From: Phycisphaerales bacterium
GTDB lineage: Bacteria; Planctomycetota; Phycisphaerae; Phycisphaerales; UBA1924
Reading direction: 5' to 3'
Assembly (NCBI GenBank): GCA_020831775.1
Contig: JAFIFZ010000006.1
Coordinates: forward strand, 1-61,018
DNA: 61,018 nt
Part shown: positions 17,801 through 27,093 of the stretch, piece by piece
How positions within the stretch are numbered: the stretch's first letter is position 1
Layout: every line of letters starts with the position of its first letter
Program-made: the position numbers and the translations under genes
Notes under the pieces: model-generated
What the model saw: only the letters and a program-made list of their open reading frames with translations
What the model was told of the DNA's origin: nothing
The model's database searches: none

Positions 17801-20800
17801 TCGGCGGCGACTTCGAGGAGTCTCGCGGCGGCGTGGCGATGCTGAACCTCGCGTTTAGCAACAGCCTGTTCGATGTCGCGGCGCTCGGCCCGGGCTTCGA
17901 CGCGCCGGTGCGTGCGCTGCGCGCCGTTCCGGACGCGCAGGAACCGGGCATCCGCAACCTGAGCAATCTGAGCGGCTCGATCACCGTTTCGTCCGAGCGT
18001 GAGACGCTGTATGTCGGCGGCGAGTTCGAGTTCTTCCTCGACGACCCCGACAACCCGACGGTCACCAACCGCATCGCCAGGTGGGATGTCTTCTACGACG
18101 CGCTCTTCGACGCCTTCTTCTACTCGGCCGTGCCGCTTTCGGACCCGCTCACCGGCGGCGCGAGCAACGGCATCGACCCGACCGAGGGCACGATCGTCTA
18201 CGCCATCGAAGCGTTCAACGACACCAACCCCGACATCGACAACTCCGCCAATGTCTGGGACCGCAACGACCGGCACGCCTCGCGCGCCGCGATCACGATC
18301 TCCGGCCCGACCGACTCGTTCGTCGACGCTTTCCTGCGCATCTACGACTCGAACTTCAACCTCATCTACCAGAACGACACGATCGCCCCGCCCTTCCCCG
18401 ACCCCGCCGGCTCGCTCGACCCTTCGCGCGGCAACCCCAACACGCTCGTCGAGACGTTTGAAATCGGCGGGGCAGATCTCGTCGACGGCCTCTGGGGCGG
18501 CGAAACCTACTACATCGAAGTCAGCGACGCGGCGGGCACCGGCACCGGCCGCTACAACATCGCCCTCACCATGGACGGCCTGCCCAGAGACAGCTTCACG
18601 CCCGACCAGGGCGTCATCGGCGATGTCAACTCGCGAATCACCGACCCCCTGAGCACCCGCATCCCGGGCGCTTTCGGGAACGCGATCTCGCTGGCAACCA
18701 ATGCATCGGGCGACACCAGCATCTTCTTCGACATCAACACGCAGGAAAACCGCTTCGGCATCAACCAGCGCCAGTTCCGCGAGCATCCCGAGTCGGGGAC
18801 CATCAATATCCGCCTGACGGACATCGGCCGGATCTTCACCCCCGACGACGCGGACCTGTACACCTTCACGGCCCAGAACACCGGCACTGTCGAGATCTGG
18901 GTCCAGACCGCCGGCCTCGACACCGTTTTCGAGGATGTCTTCATCGACGCGGCCACCGGCGCGATCGCCAGCACCAACCGCCTCACCAAGACCTTCGACA
19001 GCAACCTCGACTCGGCCCTGCGCGTCTTCAACAACGACTTCGAGCAGATCGGCTACAGCATCAATAACGATGTCGTCCGGGGCGAGCGCTCCGACGCGGT
19101 CATCGGCACCTTCGGGCAGCGCACCTTCACCCAGTACGACGCCCGTCTCGTGCTCAATGTCATCGCAGGCGAACGCTACTTCGTCTCCGTCGAGAGCGCC
19201 CAACGCTATGTCGACGGCTCCATCGAAGACCCCGAGGACCGCGAGCTGCTCGACCCCGAGCGCGTCGACTACCGACGCGCCACCGGCGCCTACAACCTGC
19301 TGATCAACGGCCCCGCGACGCAGGCCAGCTTCCGCATCGGCGACATCCACGCCGACGCCACGGTCATCGGCACCGAACTCTCCGAGATCAACCGCGCCAT
19401 CGCCACCCCGTTGGACATGCGCAACAGCGGGCCCAACGGCTTCGGCATCCGCGTCGACGATCGCGGCACACCGGACCCCTCTGACGACATCTTCTTCGAC
19501 GGCCGGATCCTCGACGCCGCCGACAACGACATGTTCACCTTCGTCGCCAACAACACCGGGCAGATGCAGGTGCAGGTGGGTCGGGTTGCAGGCTTCGGCA
19601 ACCTCCTGCCGACCGTTTCGTTCTACTCCAGCGACGGCCTCCTGGTCGCCAGCGGCTCCTCGAACTCGCAGGGCGTCGCGACCGTCAATCTGCCGACCGT
19701 CAGGGGCGAGCAGTACTACATGGTCGTCGACGGCATCGGCTCGACCAACGGACGCTACCGCATCTTCACCGAGGGCTTCGAGGTCACCGACGACTTTGCC
19801 AACACCGGCCAGCTCCAGTTCGCCGAAGAGATCCCGCTGTTCGACTTCCTCGGCAGCGGCGGCATCAGCGGCAACATCGACTACCTGGGCGATACCGATC
19901 TCTTCTTCTTCGAGCCCTTCGCGACGCAGAACATGACCATCCGCGTCGAGTCCGCCGACGGCTTCTTCAACCCCCGCGTGCGGATCTACGAGGTCTCCGA
20001 GGACGCTCTTGGCACCCCGGTGCTCCTCCGCATCGCCGAGAGCGAGTCCACCTCGGGCGGCCCCTTCGGCCCCGCCGGCCTGGACGCGCAGGTCGTCGTC
20101 CCGGTCTACACCAACCGCGTCTCGTCGATCACCGAGAACGAGTACCCCCGCTACTACCTCGAAGTCAGCGGCGCCGACCCGAGCACCGACCAAGGCGCGT
20201 ACAACATCACCTTCGACTTCGAGCCCACCGACGACCACGCCGACTTCGAGCAGTTGCTCGACCCCGAGACTCGCGACCTCGCCACGCTCCTGCCGATCGA
20301 CGCGGCCACGGGCGAGCTCAATCAGGGCGGCGTGATCGAGGTGCCCTCCGACACCGACCTCTTCCGCTTCAACGCCCTCGCCGGCGGGCCCGCCCGCCTG
20401 GCCCTCTCCTACCCCGACGGCAGCACGCTGGAGGCCTTCCTGACGGTCTATGTCATCGACCCGCAGACCAACGAGCCCGTCGTCGTCACCAGCACGATCG
20501 ACACCGGCGTCCCGGTCCTCGAGTTCATCGTCACCCGCGGTGAGACCTACTACCTCGTCGTCGGCCCCGACGACACCGCCCCCGCGCCCAACCAGATCGG
20601 CGCGTACACCATCACCGTCAACGCGCCCGTCATCGACGACCACGCCAACCAGGGCGAGTGGGATCTGGCCACCCAGATCGTCATCGATGAGTTCACCGGT
20701 CTCGGCCAGCTCGGCGACGGCCCCGGCTCGCCCAACAACCCGCAGTTGGCGCCCCCCACCGACACCGACCTCTTCACCTTCGTCACCATCGCCGATCAGC

Positions 20801-22860
20801 CCGCCGACGAGCCGCTGATCATCCGCGTCACCCCCGTCGGCAGCGGCCTGCAGTTCCGCCCGGATGTGACGATCTTCGACGCCGACCGCGAAGAGATCGA
20901 TCGCCAGACGCTCGCCGTCCCGGGCTCGGTCGCGGAGTTTGCGATCGACGGCGTCACCGCCGACCAGCGCTTCTACATCCTCGTCAAGGACCTCTTTCTG
21001 TCGGCCCCGCCGACCAGCCAGTACTTCATCGAGATCGAGGCCACGCCCGGCGATGCCACCATCCCGGTCGACCCCTCCGAGATCGACTTCGACAACCCCG
21101 ACGGCGTGCTCGTGCCCAACAGCCGCGGCAACGCGACCGCCTCGGGCCAGATCGCCGTCCGCGACGAGCGCGACCTGTTCGTCTACACCGCCCCGGCCGA
21201 CGGCCCGGTCTTCGTCCAGATCGTCACGCCGCAGGGCTCGATCCTCAACGCAACGCTGGCCGTCCGCGACCAGCCCAACGAGACCCCGGCCTCGCTCGTC
21301 GCCTTCGACGCGCAGGGCATCCCCGGGGCCACGGCCGACCTCCGCTTCGAGGCGACCGAAGGCACCACCTACTACCTCATCGTCGACGGCGTCGGCGCCG
21401 GCACCGGCTCGTACACCGTCAAGCTCGACGGCGTCGCGCCCGACATCGTCACCGGCATCCCGCAGATCGACGCGCAGGGCTTCAACTACCGCCTGTTCTA
21501 CCCCGAGGGCTTCGCCAACCAGCAGGTCGACGAGTTCCTCGCGATCGCCAACCCCAACGACCGGGATGTCACCTTCTCTGTCATCCTCCGCTACGAGGTG
21601 TGGGAGAACGGCCCGGAGCGCGACTTCGTCCTCATCGAGAACGCCACGATCGCCGCCGGCAGCCGCAGCGGCGCCGACCTCTCACGCTCGGGCGTGGGCG
21701 GCCTGAACGGCATCGTCAACAATGTCCCCTACGCCATCGAGATCGTCTCCGACGGCCAGCTCGCCGCCAACCTCAGCCACTACGACAACCAGCTCGTCAC
21801 CGGCGAGTCCTTCACCGAGGTCCTCAGCAACAACTGGATCTTCCCCCGCATCGAGCGCAATCCCGGCCTCGTTGATAGCTTCATCCTCTACTACAACCCG
21901 CACGACTTCGATGTGCAGGTGACCCTCACCGTCGACACCAGCTCCGGCCAGCGGACGCAGACGCAGACCGTCGGCGCCTACCGACGCCTCGGCTTCGTCG
22001 TCAACAGCCAGGAGCTCTCCCTCCCGACCGGCGTCTGGGGCGGACGCGTCACCGCGACGCCCGTCAACCCCGCCAACGCCGCGGCGTTCGAGGGCATCGT
22101 CGCCGGCCTCACCCACCTCGATCGGGGCCAGGGCTTCGGCTACGGCAGCCTTGGCGACCCCACCGGCGGCTCGCGCGTCGGCATCGTCCCGAGCATCACA
22201 CGGGGTGAATTCGTCACCGGCGAGCTCGCCTTCTACAACCCCACCAGCCAGGCCGTCAGCGTCCGCATCACCGGCAGCTACATCAACGCCAACCTCCCGG
22301 GCATCGACACCACCCGCCAGATCCAGCCTCGCAGCACGCTGGTCCTCCGCGGGGGCCAGCTCGGCATCGCCGCCAACCAGGCGATCGGCATCCAGTACGA
22401 GGCCGACCGCTCGATCAGCGTCTTCGCCAGCGAGATCCAGAACAACGACGCCAACGCCTCCCTCGCCGTCACCGACCTCGCACGCAGCTACTTCGTCGGC
22501 GACGCCTTCATCGGCAAGAACCGCGCAGGCGAGATCTACTTCGAGACCGTCAGCCTCTTCAACCCGACCGAGATCGACTCGACCGTCAACCTCAACATCT
22601 ACTTCCAGAACGGCACTCAGACCGTCATCGAGGTGCCCCTCTCCGCCGGCGGCTTCGCCTCCATCGACCTCCACACACGCCCCGAGATCCTCAACTACCC
22701 GTTCAACCAGATCCGCTTCGCCGTCGAGGCGACCAGCACCCTCCCCTTCGCCTTTAACTTCGTCCACTACGACCTCTTCCTCGGCAACGGCGGCGGCGGC
22801 TGGGGCACCAACGGCGCTGTCGTCGGTCTCACCAACCCGCTCGCGACCATCTTGGGCTGA
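14839..22860 (+). CDS. giant secreted multidomain protein with LEPRVLLSG motif
   Basis: 2673 residues. The N-terminus is basic and holds LEPRVLLSG at residues 45-53, a motif common near the N-terminus of very large exported planctomycete proteins. PPC-like domains follow (YDLFRF near 90, DTDLFQF near 527). From about residue 630 to 1120 there are six or seven repeats of VYALExF and IGGDF, which look like propeller blades. Further PPC-type repeats start near 1336, 1561, 1683, 1837, 1974 and 2109. Four C-terminal repeats with an NPxxxxV core (near 2232, 2348, 2461, 2567) resemble Ig-like modules. It is very acidic and poor in Cys, with no C-terminal anchor. AGGGAG precedes the ATG and a strong terminator follows. 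A cell-surface or matrix role is inferred. Confidence 0.85.
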   Translation: MSGWQMCSVFARAWKARGTTTRSSGRIFSRAGRAQTSMHEMFDKLEPRVLLSGDPLNFEDAVFVPITDGYGFDFGEIEATNAYDLFRFNLADTDFIGILADAQNTGSGLNTALEVYDADGNLLPFFVQSGPATGNGVLTSGRPTDAWYGFVAEADQDYFVRVMSEVADPAAPGALGEYILRLRTGSQELDAAFNGTLVPAGTNLDPAAGPLDPVTGELGLEDPARPGERFSQDELYFSYTVPFPDDPRYDGVDVNFDSLVTGAIRPLGPQLDWLDARLEVFDGEGNFVVADSQSNFLTSPFLWFDADPGETFYFRVRSDEFRDPDEVNSTGTFQLIGDAAASELVLDRISRIFTAEAELPTAWSSLLFRFTTVAEGRAILTAVGLMGADVRMRLLDTQGEVIIFIDDLFGNIPQIDLQLEGGQEYFLIVDGPDQAGGKGVFLAIEANHTNNTSGNDPALVDDHPNTPDFGTSEDPTPADILRRSFSQATPLNFGPAAPILDAHGNPVLDLSYRVTAQGRGRLADAGDTDLFQFVAPLDMIGSHEGDNDSEGQGVFMGGRFGGAWLNSTIPVASPGLVNYDAGSFWFVGPNETYTDSEFGMFPNGQDQPEIYAMKTVTMPVEQGVYEFLLIGGDFELIWELQTPFGPVPVTTRNLAAWQWIPGEGRYNWATNFALLNPDGPVYALETYLPETWDPDGSDGPLPPVVIPDNQIRLGIGGDFSEFEGNADFGVGPIAANSLADINIAPFRAGNFGAVSNIGDELGFGPGDVVYALQAFEPEKPGEGRDGDPGPPVIPQVDDPVERPESLIIGGSFATNDDVIIYSHGPGVAIGLRAEGLGINVTGGAVRALAVYEAGFEDDDIRLPGGGNEEDPFDGFFTPAQLVIAGDFTSYTTTAATLNMDTLAVAGSGGTFTGNLLYWGSPDPLQDPEDPGYDPRNVFLAPVDSPDGPIYSLEVYTPPVAAGAFASAFAAVDPSDTSPDREVRPILVIGGDFEESRGGVAMLNLAFSNSLFDVAALGPGFDAPVRALRAVPDAQEPGIRNLSNLSGSITVSSERETLYVGGEFEFFLDDPDNPTVTNRIARWDVFYDALFDAFFYSAVPLSDPLTGGASNGIDPTEGTIVYAIEAFNDTNPDIDNSANVWDRNDRHASRAAITISGPTDSFVDAFLRIYDSNFNLIYQNDTIAPPFPDPAGSLDPSRGNPNTLVETFEIGGADLVDGLWGGETYYIEVSDAAGTGTGRYNIALTMDGLPRDSFTPDQGVIGDVNSRITDPLSTRIPGAFGNAISLATNASGDTSIFFDINTQENRFGINQRQFREHPESGTINIRLTDIGRIFTPDDADLYTFTAQNTGTVEIWVQTAGLDTVFEDVFIDAATGAIASTNRLTKTFDSNLDSALRVFNNDFEQIGYSINNDVVRGERSDAVIGTFGQRTFTQYDARLVLNVIAGERYFVSVESAQRYVDGSIEDPEDRELLDPERVDYRRATGAYNLLINGPATQASFRIGDIHADATVIGTELSEINRAIATPLDMRNSGPNGFGIRVDDRGTPDPSDDIFFDGRILDAADNDMFTFVANNTGQMQVQVGRVAGFGNLLPTVSFYSSDGLLVASGSSNSQGVATVNLPTVRGEQYYMVVDGIGSTNGRYRIFTEGFEVTDDFANTGQLQFAEEIPLFDFLGSGGISGNIDYLGDTDLFFFEPFATQNMTIRVESADGFFNPRVRIYEVSEDALGTPVLLRIAESESTSGGPFGPAGLDAQVVVPVYTNRVSSITENEYPRYYLEVSGADPSTDQGAYNITFDFEPTDDHADFEQLLDPETRDLATLLPIDAATGELNQGGVIEVPSDTDLFRFNALAGGPARLALSYPDGSTLEAFLTVYVIDPQTNEPVVVTSTIDTGVPVLEFIVTRGETYYLVVGPDDTAPAPNQIGAYTITVNAPVIDDHANQGEWDLATQIVIDEFTGLGQLGDGPGSPNNPQLAPPTDTDLFTFVTIADQPADEPLIIRVTPVGSGLQFRPDVTIFDADREEIDRQTLAVPGSVAEFAIDGVTADQRFYILVKDLFLSAPPTSQYFIEIEATPGDATIPVDPSEIDFDNPDGVLVPNSRGNATASGQIAVRDERDLFVYTAPADGPVFVQIVTPQGSILNATLAVRDQPNETPASLVAFDAQGIPGATADLRFEATEGTTYYLIVDGVGAGTGSYTVKLDGVAPDIVTGIPQIDAQGFNYRLFYPEGFANQQVDEFLAIANPNDRDVTFSVILRYEVWENGPERDFVLIENATIAAGSRSGADLSRSGVGGLNGIVNNVPYAIEIVSDGQLAANLSHYDNQLVTGESFTEVLSNNWIFPRIERNPGLVDSFILYYNPHDFDVQVTLTVDTSSGQRTQTQTVGAYRRLGFVVNSQELSLPTGVWGGRVTATPVNPANAAAFEGIVAGLTHLDRGQGFGYGSLGDPTGGSRVGIVPSITRGEFVTGELAFYNPTSQAVSVRITGSYINANLPGIDTTRQIQPRSTLVLRGGQLGIAANQAIGIQYEADRSISVFASEIQNNDANASLAVTDLARSYFVGDAFIGKNRAGEIYFETVSLFNPTEIDSTVNLNIYFQNGTQTVIEVPLSAGGFASIDLHTRPEILNYPFNQIRFAVEATSTLPFAFNFVHYDLFLGNGGGGWGTNGAVVGLTNPLATILG

Positions 22861-22887
22861 TCCGGGACCCCTCACCGCTCACGCACA

Positions 22888-22918
22888 GGACCGGGCCTTC
22901 AGGCCCGGTCCTTTTTTC
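22888..22918 (+). terminator. intrinsic terminator of the giant gene
   Basis: A perfect ten-pair stem GGACCGGGCC / GGCCCGGTCC with a TTCA loop is followed directly by six T. It lies 27 bases after the stop codon. Confidence 0.92.
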
Positions 22919-23062
22919 ATTCCTCCAGCTCGACGCCCCCGCGGGAATCACTGCGGACACAGACATCCGCCTTGTGACACCGGCTGTTGCAACATCCTGC
23001 CGGAAGACCGGAATACCCTCTGAAGGACCGTGGTTCCCCGTACTCGCCAGTCGGAGGTGAAG

Positions 23063-23974
23063 GTGCAGTCGACCCTCAAAGCATTCGGTCTCGTGTTCTC
23101 GGCGGCTCTCGCCCTGACCGGATCCGACGCTGCCGCTGCCCCATCCCCCGGCGAAAACCACACCAAGGTCAGTTTCGTGGCGGAAGTCTCGGAGGTGCTC
23201 CCCGGCGCCGAGTTCCGCGTTGCGGTCGTCTTCGACATTGAGGACGGCTGGCACACCTACTGGAACGGCCTGAACGACACGGGGATGCCCACAACCATCG
23301 ACCTGACCCTGCCCCGCGGGTTCGAGCGGGACGACATCCGCTGGCCCGTGCCCGAGCGGTACATCATGGGCCGCAACGACATGATCGATCATGTCTACAA
23401 GGGGCGAGCCGTGCATGTCATCCCGGTCAAAGCGCCCGAGGAGATCGGCGAGGGCGGCACGGTCACGATCACTGCCGACATCGAGTGGCTCGTCTGCAAA
23501 GAGGCCTGCCTGCCCGGGTGGAAATCGCTCACGCTGACGCTCCCTGTGGGATCGGCCAGGCCCGGCGTTTCTGCCAAGCCATCGGACGCCGCCCCGCTGT
23601 TCCGTTGGGCCGACGCACGCACACCCCGCCCGTTCGAAAAGGCGAAAGAGAGTGTCCGGGTCGACCGGTCCGGCGAGGTCGTGACGATCCGTGCCGCCGG
23701 GGCCGAAGGCCTGGAGTTCTACCCCGGTCCGGGCAGTGCCGAGCTCTACGACAGGTTCAACGACCCGGTCGCCGATGGCGACACCCTGCGGCTTCGCCTC
23801 AGGCCCGGGAGCGACCTGCCCCTCAAGGGCGTGCTCCGGATCAAGAGCCCGCCGCCAGCCCCCGACCCCGAGGGCGAACCGGGCAGCAGTCCACCAACCG
23901 ATCCGCGCCCTTCGTTCGCGGTCACTGCGTTCCACATCGAGTCGCCCGCACCAGACGAAGGCGCGTCAGACTGA
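23063..23974 (+). CDS. secreted DsbD alpha-domain-like protein
   Basis: 303 residues with a signal peptide (LKAFGLVFSAALALTGSDAAAA) and a domain like the periplasmic N-terminal region of DsbD (DGWHTYWNGLNDTGMPT, then VCKEACLPG with a CxxxC pair). In DsbD the alpha domain passes electrons to periplasmic partners. Here there is no transmembrane or thioredoxin part, so the protein stands alone. I choose GTG 23063 because GGAGG lies five bases upstream; GTG 23030 and 23057 are alternatives. The thiol-type gene 98 bases downstream suggests a linked redox function. Confidence 0.72.
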   Translation: MQSTLKAFGLVFSAALALTGSDAAAAPSPGENHTKVSFVAEVSEVLPGAEFRVAVVFDIEDGWHTYWNGLNDTGMPTTIDLTLPRGFERDDIRWPVPERYIMGRNDMIDHVYKGRAVHVIPVKAPEEIGEGGTVTITADIEWLVCKEACLPGWKSLTLTLPVGSARPGVSAKPSDAAPLFRWADARTPRPFEKAKESVRVDRSGEVVTIRAAGAEGLEFYPGPGSAELYDRFNDPVADGDTLRLRLRPGSDLPLKGVLRIKSPPPAPDPEGEPGSSPPTDPRPSFAVTAFHIESPAPDEGASD

Positions 23975-24072
23975 CAATCCCCGCGGGTGTCTCGGTGATC
24001 CGAGACCGCGGGGCGTTTCAATCCTTGATCGGCGGCCGGTCGGCCGCCCAAAGCAATGGAGGTTCCGAAGTT

Positions 24073-24741
24073 ATGAGCATGCTGAGCACACCGAAGAAAG
24101 TCGCGGCGGGTCTTTTCGCGGGCGTCGCCGCCCTCGCGTTTGTCGCGGGCCCGGCGATCTCATCGTCGCAACAGACCCAGGCGCCGCAGCGGCCCCTCGC
24201 CCAGATCGGCGAGCCCGCCCCCAACTTCGAGCTTCCCGACCTGGACGGCAAGAAGCACAGCCTCGAGAAGCTCCGCGAAGGCGGCTATGTCGTCGTTCTG
24301 GAGTGGTTCAACGCCGACTGCCCCTTCGTCGTCAAGCACCACCAGCACCACCAGACGATGAAGGAGACCTACAAGGAGTTCAAGGACAAGAAGGTCCGCT
24401 GGGTCGCGATCAACTCCGCGGCGCCGGGCGGCCAGGGCCACGGCATGGAGCGCAACAAGCGCGCCCACCGCGAGTGGGAGATGCAGTACCCGATCCTGAT
24501 CGATGAGCCCGGCACGGTCGGTCGCGCCTACGGCGCCCGCACCACCCCGCACATGTACATCATCAGCGCCGAAGGCGTCCTGATCTACAACGGCGCCATC
24601 GACAACAACCGCTCCGCCCGCGAGCTCGGCGACATCAACTATGTCCAGAAGGCGCTCAAGGAGCACTTCAACGGCGACACCGTCGAGATCGCCGAGACCC
24701 GCCCCTACGGCTGCTCGGTCAAGTACGAGGGCGTCCGCTAA
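24073..24741 (+). CDS. secreted redoxin (AhpC/TSA-thioredoxin-like)
   Basis: 222 residues: an N-terminal hydrophobic signal segment (about residues 9-29), then a redoxin domain beginning APNFELPDLDGKKHSL. It has WFNADCPFVVKHH with a single active-site Cys (CPFV instead of CxxC), GRAYGARTTPHMYII containing the cis-proline, and a second Cys near the end (PYGCSVKY). This CPFV and GCSVKY layout fits the peroxiredoxin-like redoxin family, acting outside the cytoplasm. GGAGG lies upstream of the ATG. It follows the DsbD-like gene and ends at a strong terminator. Confidence 0.87.
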   Translation: MSMLSTPKKVAAGLFAGVAALAFVAGPAISSSQQTQAPQRPLAQIGEPAPNFELPDLDGKKHSLEKLREGGYVVVLEWFNADCPFVVKHHQHHQTMKETYKEFKDKKVRWVAINSAAPGGQGHGMERNKRAHREWEMQYPILIDEPGTVGRAYGARTTPHMYIISAEGVLIYNGAIDNNRSARELGDINYVQKALKEHFNGDTVEIAETRPYGCSVKYEGVR

Positions 24742-24793
24742 ACGGACCCCTTGAACAGACGGGGCGCTGACGCCCCGATCCGCTGATCCAAGC

Positions 24794-24828
24794 AAACGGC
24801 CCGGCCTCAACGCCGGGCCGTTTCTCTT
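24794..24828 (+). terminator. intrinsic terminator after the redoxin gene
   Basis: Twelve perfect pairs (AAACGGCCCGGC / GCCGGGCCGTTT) enclose a six-base loop, followed by CTCTTG. It lies about 50 bases after the redoxin stop; a smaller GGGGCG-CTGA-CGCCCC hairpin precedes it. Confidence 0.85.
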
Positions 24829-24942
24829 GCCCCGCTCCTTTTCTCGCCTCGCCCCGCACATCGCCCGATGTTGCGAGCGGACGGGGACGCTTTGCGACTC
24901 GATCCGGGGCCCGCGGCTCCGAGAGCCCCGCCATCGCCGGAA

Positions 24943-24948
24943 TAGGAT
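24943..24948 (+). promoter_or_regulatory. candidate -10 box of leaderless rseP promoter
   Basis: TAGGAT is followed by CCCCCG and then the rseP ATG. The same six-base spacer CCCCCG separates TAAAGT from the deoC ATG. No Shine-Dalgarno is present. Confidence 0.45.
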
Positions 24949-24954
24949 CCCCCG

Positions 24955-27069
24955 ATGATCGACGCCCTCCGCACCGGCCTGGACCTGCTGATCGTGATCT
25001 TCGGGTTCGGGCTCATCATTTTCGTGCACGAGCTCGGCCACTTCCTCGCCGCCCGCTGGGCGGGGATCCGGGTGATGGCCTTCGCGATCGGCTTCGGCCC
25101 GGCCCTGCTTTCCTACCGCAAGGGCGTGGGTCTGCGCCGGGGCTCTGGCGAGAACGAGTACTTCGCCGACCTGAGGCGAGCGGGCGAGGACGGCCTGCCG
25201 GGCGTCAGCCCCACCGAGTACCGCCTCAACGCGCTCCCGCTGGGCGGCTATGTCAAAATGCTCGGCCAGGAAGACCTCGACCCTCAGGCGACCAGCACCG
25301 CCAAAGACAGCTACCAGAACTGCCCGCCCTGGAAGCGGATGATCGTGATCTCCGCGGGCGTGGTGATGAACCTGATCTCAGCCGCGGCGTTGTTCATCTT
25401 CGTGTTCATGGTCGGGCTCGCGTCCGAGCCTGCGATGGTGGGCGGGGTGGATCCAGCCGGTCCGGCCGCGACCGCCGTCGCGAGCAATGCCGAAGAGCGC
25501 GAGATCGAAGAACCGGGTCTGAAGACCGGCGACCGCGTGGTACGCATCGACGGCAAGTCGCCCCGGACTTTCAACGACCTGATCCTGGCTGTGGTCATGG
25601 CGCCGCGCGGCGAGACGCTCCGCCTCGGGATCGAGCGCCCCGGCGTCGAGGGCGTGATCGAGTTCGAGATCGAGCCGGAGATCGAGTCGGCGACCAACCT
25701 GCAGCAGATCGGCGTCTCGCCGATCCGCTCGGCGACGCTGATGAACCCCCGTTCGGACTCGGGGCGCAGGGCCGTGGCCCAACTGCTCAAGCAGATCGGC
25801 CTCGAACGCGTCGAGCCGGGCATGACGCTCATCGGCGCCGAGCCGGGCGGCGAGATCGACACCATCCACGACCTCGTCGCCCTGATCCGAGAAGGCGACG
25901 GCTCACCCGTCACCCTGCGCTTCGCCAGAGACCCGGCCTCGCCGACGCCCGACGCCAGCACCACCATCACGCCGCGCCCGGCGTTCGACAGCGCGTTCGC
26001 CGAACTCCGCGGCGGCACCCTCGTCGGTGTCCGCCACCTCCTCGGCCTGACGCCCGTCCTCCGCATCGACGCCGGCAGCGAGCCGAGCGATCGCACGGGG
26101 CTGCAGGGCGGCGACATCTTCGCACGCCTCGGCGCTGTCGAGTTTCCCAATGTCGCCACGGGCATCGGCGAGATCCGCGCCCACTCGGGCGGCCCGATCG
26201 ACGCGGTGGTGCTGCGCAACAGCGAACGGCTGGAGGTCAGCCCGCGTGTCAGCCGCGCCGGACAGATCGGCTTCGGCGCCGACGACACGGCCGAGACCGA
26301 CACACTCCTCTCGATCCCGCCGACCCCGGGCGCACTGCGCGAGAACGGCACCGACAGCCTCCGCCACGGCGCCAATCTGCCGATCCTCCCCGGCTCGCGC
26401 ATCACGAGCGTCGCCGGCCGCTCCGTCTCGAACTTCGCGGAGATCCGCGATGCGTTGCTCGACGCGACCCGCGATGCGCACGCCGAAGGCGAGGGAACGA
26501 CGATCGAGCTGATGATCTCGCCGCCCACGCTCGATGCCGCAGCCGAGCCCGAGCCCGTGAGCTGGGCGCTCAGCGCCGAAGCGATCGAGCACCTGCACGC
26601 GCTCGGCTGGTCCTCTCCCATCGGCCCGGGGCTTTTCGAGCCGGTCTCGTTCCTGCTCAAGGCCGACAACCCGATCGAGGCGATCGCCCTGGGCATCGGC
26701 GAGACGCACCGCGTGATGCTCACCACCTATGTGACCTTCCTCCGCCTCTTCCAGGGCACGGTGAAGGTCGAGCACCTCAAGGGCCCCGTCGGCATCGCCC
26801 ACCTCGGCACTCGCATCGCCGAACGCGGGATCATCTGGCTGCTCTTCTTCGCCGCCCTGATCAGCGTGAACCTCGCGGTGATCAACTTCCTGCCCCTGCC
26901 GATCGTCGACGGCGGGCAGTTCCTGATGATCCTGTACGAGCAGATCACAGGTCGCCCCGTTCCGATCGTGGTGCAGAACATCGTGACGCTGATCGGCCTG
27001 GTGCTGATCGGGGCGCTCTTCCTCATCGTGACCTACAACGACATCGCGGCCCTCTTCGGCGGCCTCTGA
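24955..27069 (+). CDS. rseP: RseP-type site-2 membrane metalloprotease (M50), enlarged
   Basis: Intramembrane zinc protease that cleaves anti-sigma factors or signal-peptide remnants in the membrane. The N-terminal segment contains HELGH at residues 25-29. GGYVKMLGQED follows, then a second membrane segment, PDZ-type regions (GLKTGDRVVRIDGKSP near 185; TGLQGGDIFARLGAVEFP near 380) and the C-terminal NFLPLPIVDGGQ near residue 645 with the third zinc ligand. At 704 residues it is about 250 longer than E. coli RseP, with extra PDZ-like segments between the two catalytic halves. The start is ATG 24955. Confidence 0.92.
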   Translation: MIDALRTGLDLLIVIFGFGLIIFVHELGHFLAARWAGIRVMAFAIGFGPALLSYRKGVGLRRGSGENEYFADLRRAGEDGLPGVSPTEYRLNALPLGGYVKMLGQEDLDPQATSTAKDSYQNCPPWKRMIVISAGVVMNLISAAALFIFVFMVGLASEPAMVGGVDPAGPAATAVASNAEEREIEEPGLKTGDRVVRIDGKSPRTFNDLILAVVMAPRGETLRLGIERPGVEGVIEFEIEPEIESATNLQQIGVSPIRSATLMNPRSDSGRRAVAQLLKQIGLERVEPGMTLIGAEPGGEIDTIHDLVALIREGDGSPVTLRFARDPASPTPDASTTITPRPAFDSAFAELRGGTLVGVRHLLGLTPVLRIDAGSEPSDRTGLQGGDIFARLGAVEFPNVATGIGEIRAHSGGPIDAVVLRNSERLEVSPRVSRAGQIGFGADDTAETDTLLSIPPTPGALRENGTDSLRHGANLPILPGSRITSVAGRSVSNFAEIRDALLDATRDAHAEGEGTTIELMISPPTLDAAAEPEPVSWALSAEAIEHLHALGWSSPIGPGLFEPVSFLLKADNPIEAIALGIGETHRVMLTTYVTFLRLFQGTVKVEHLKGPVGIAHLGTRIAERGIIWLLFFAALISVNLAVINFLPLPIVDGGQFLMILYEQITGRPVPIVVQNIVTLIGLVLIGALFLIVTYNDIAALFGGL

Positions 27070-27093
27070 GCCGTCGGGTACACTGCCGCCTCC

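Noticed and set aside
17758-20643. 961-codon minus-strand open frame inside the giant gene
   Set aside because: Its translation is a Val/Gly/Asp/Arg-rich string with no folded-protein character, and it mirrors the codon pattern of the plus-strand gene; it is a GC-driven antisense shadow.
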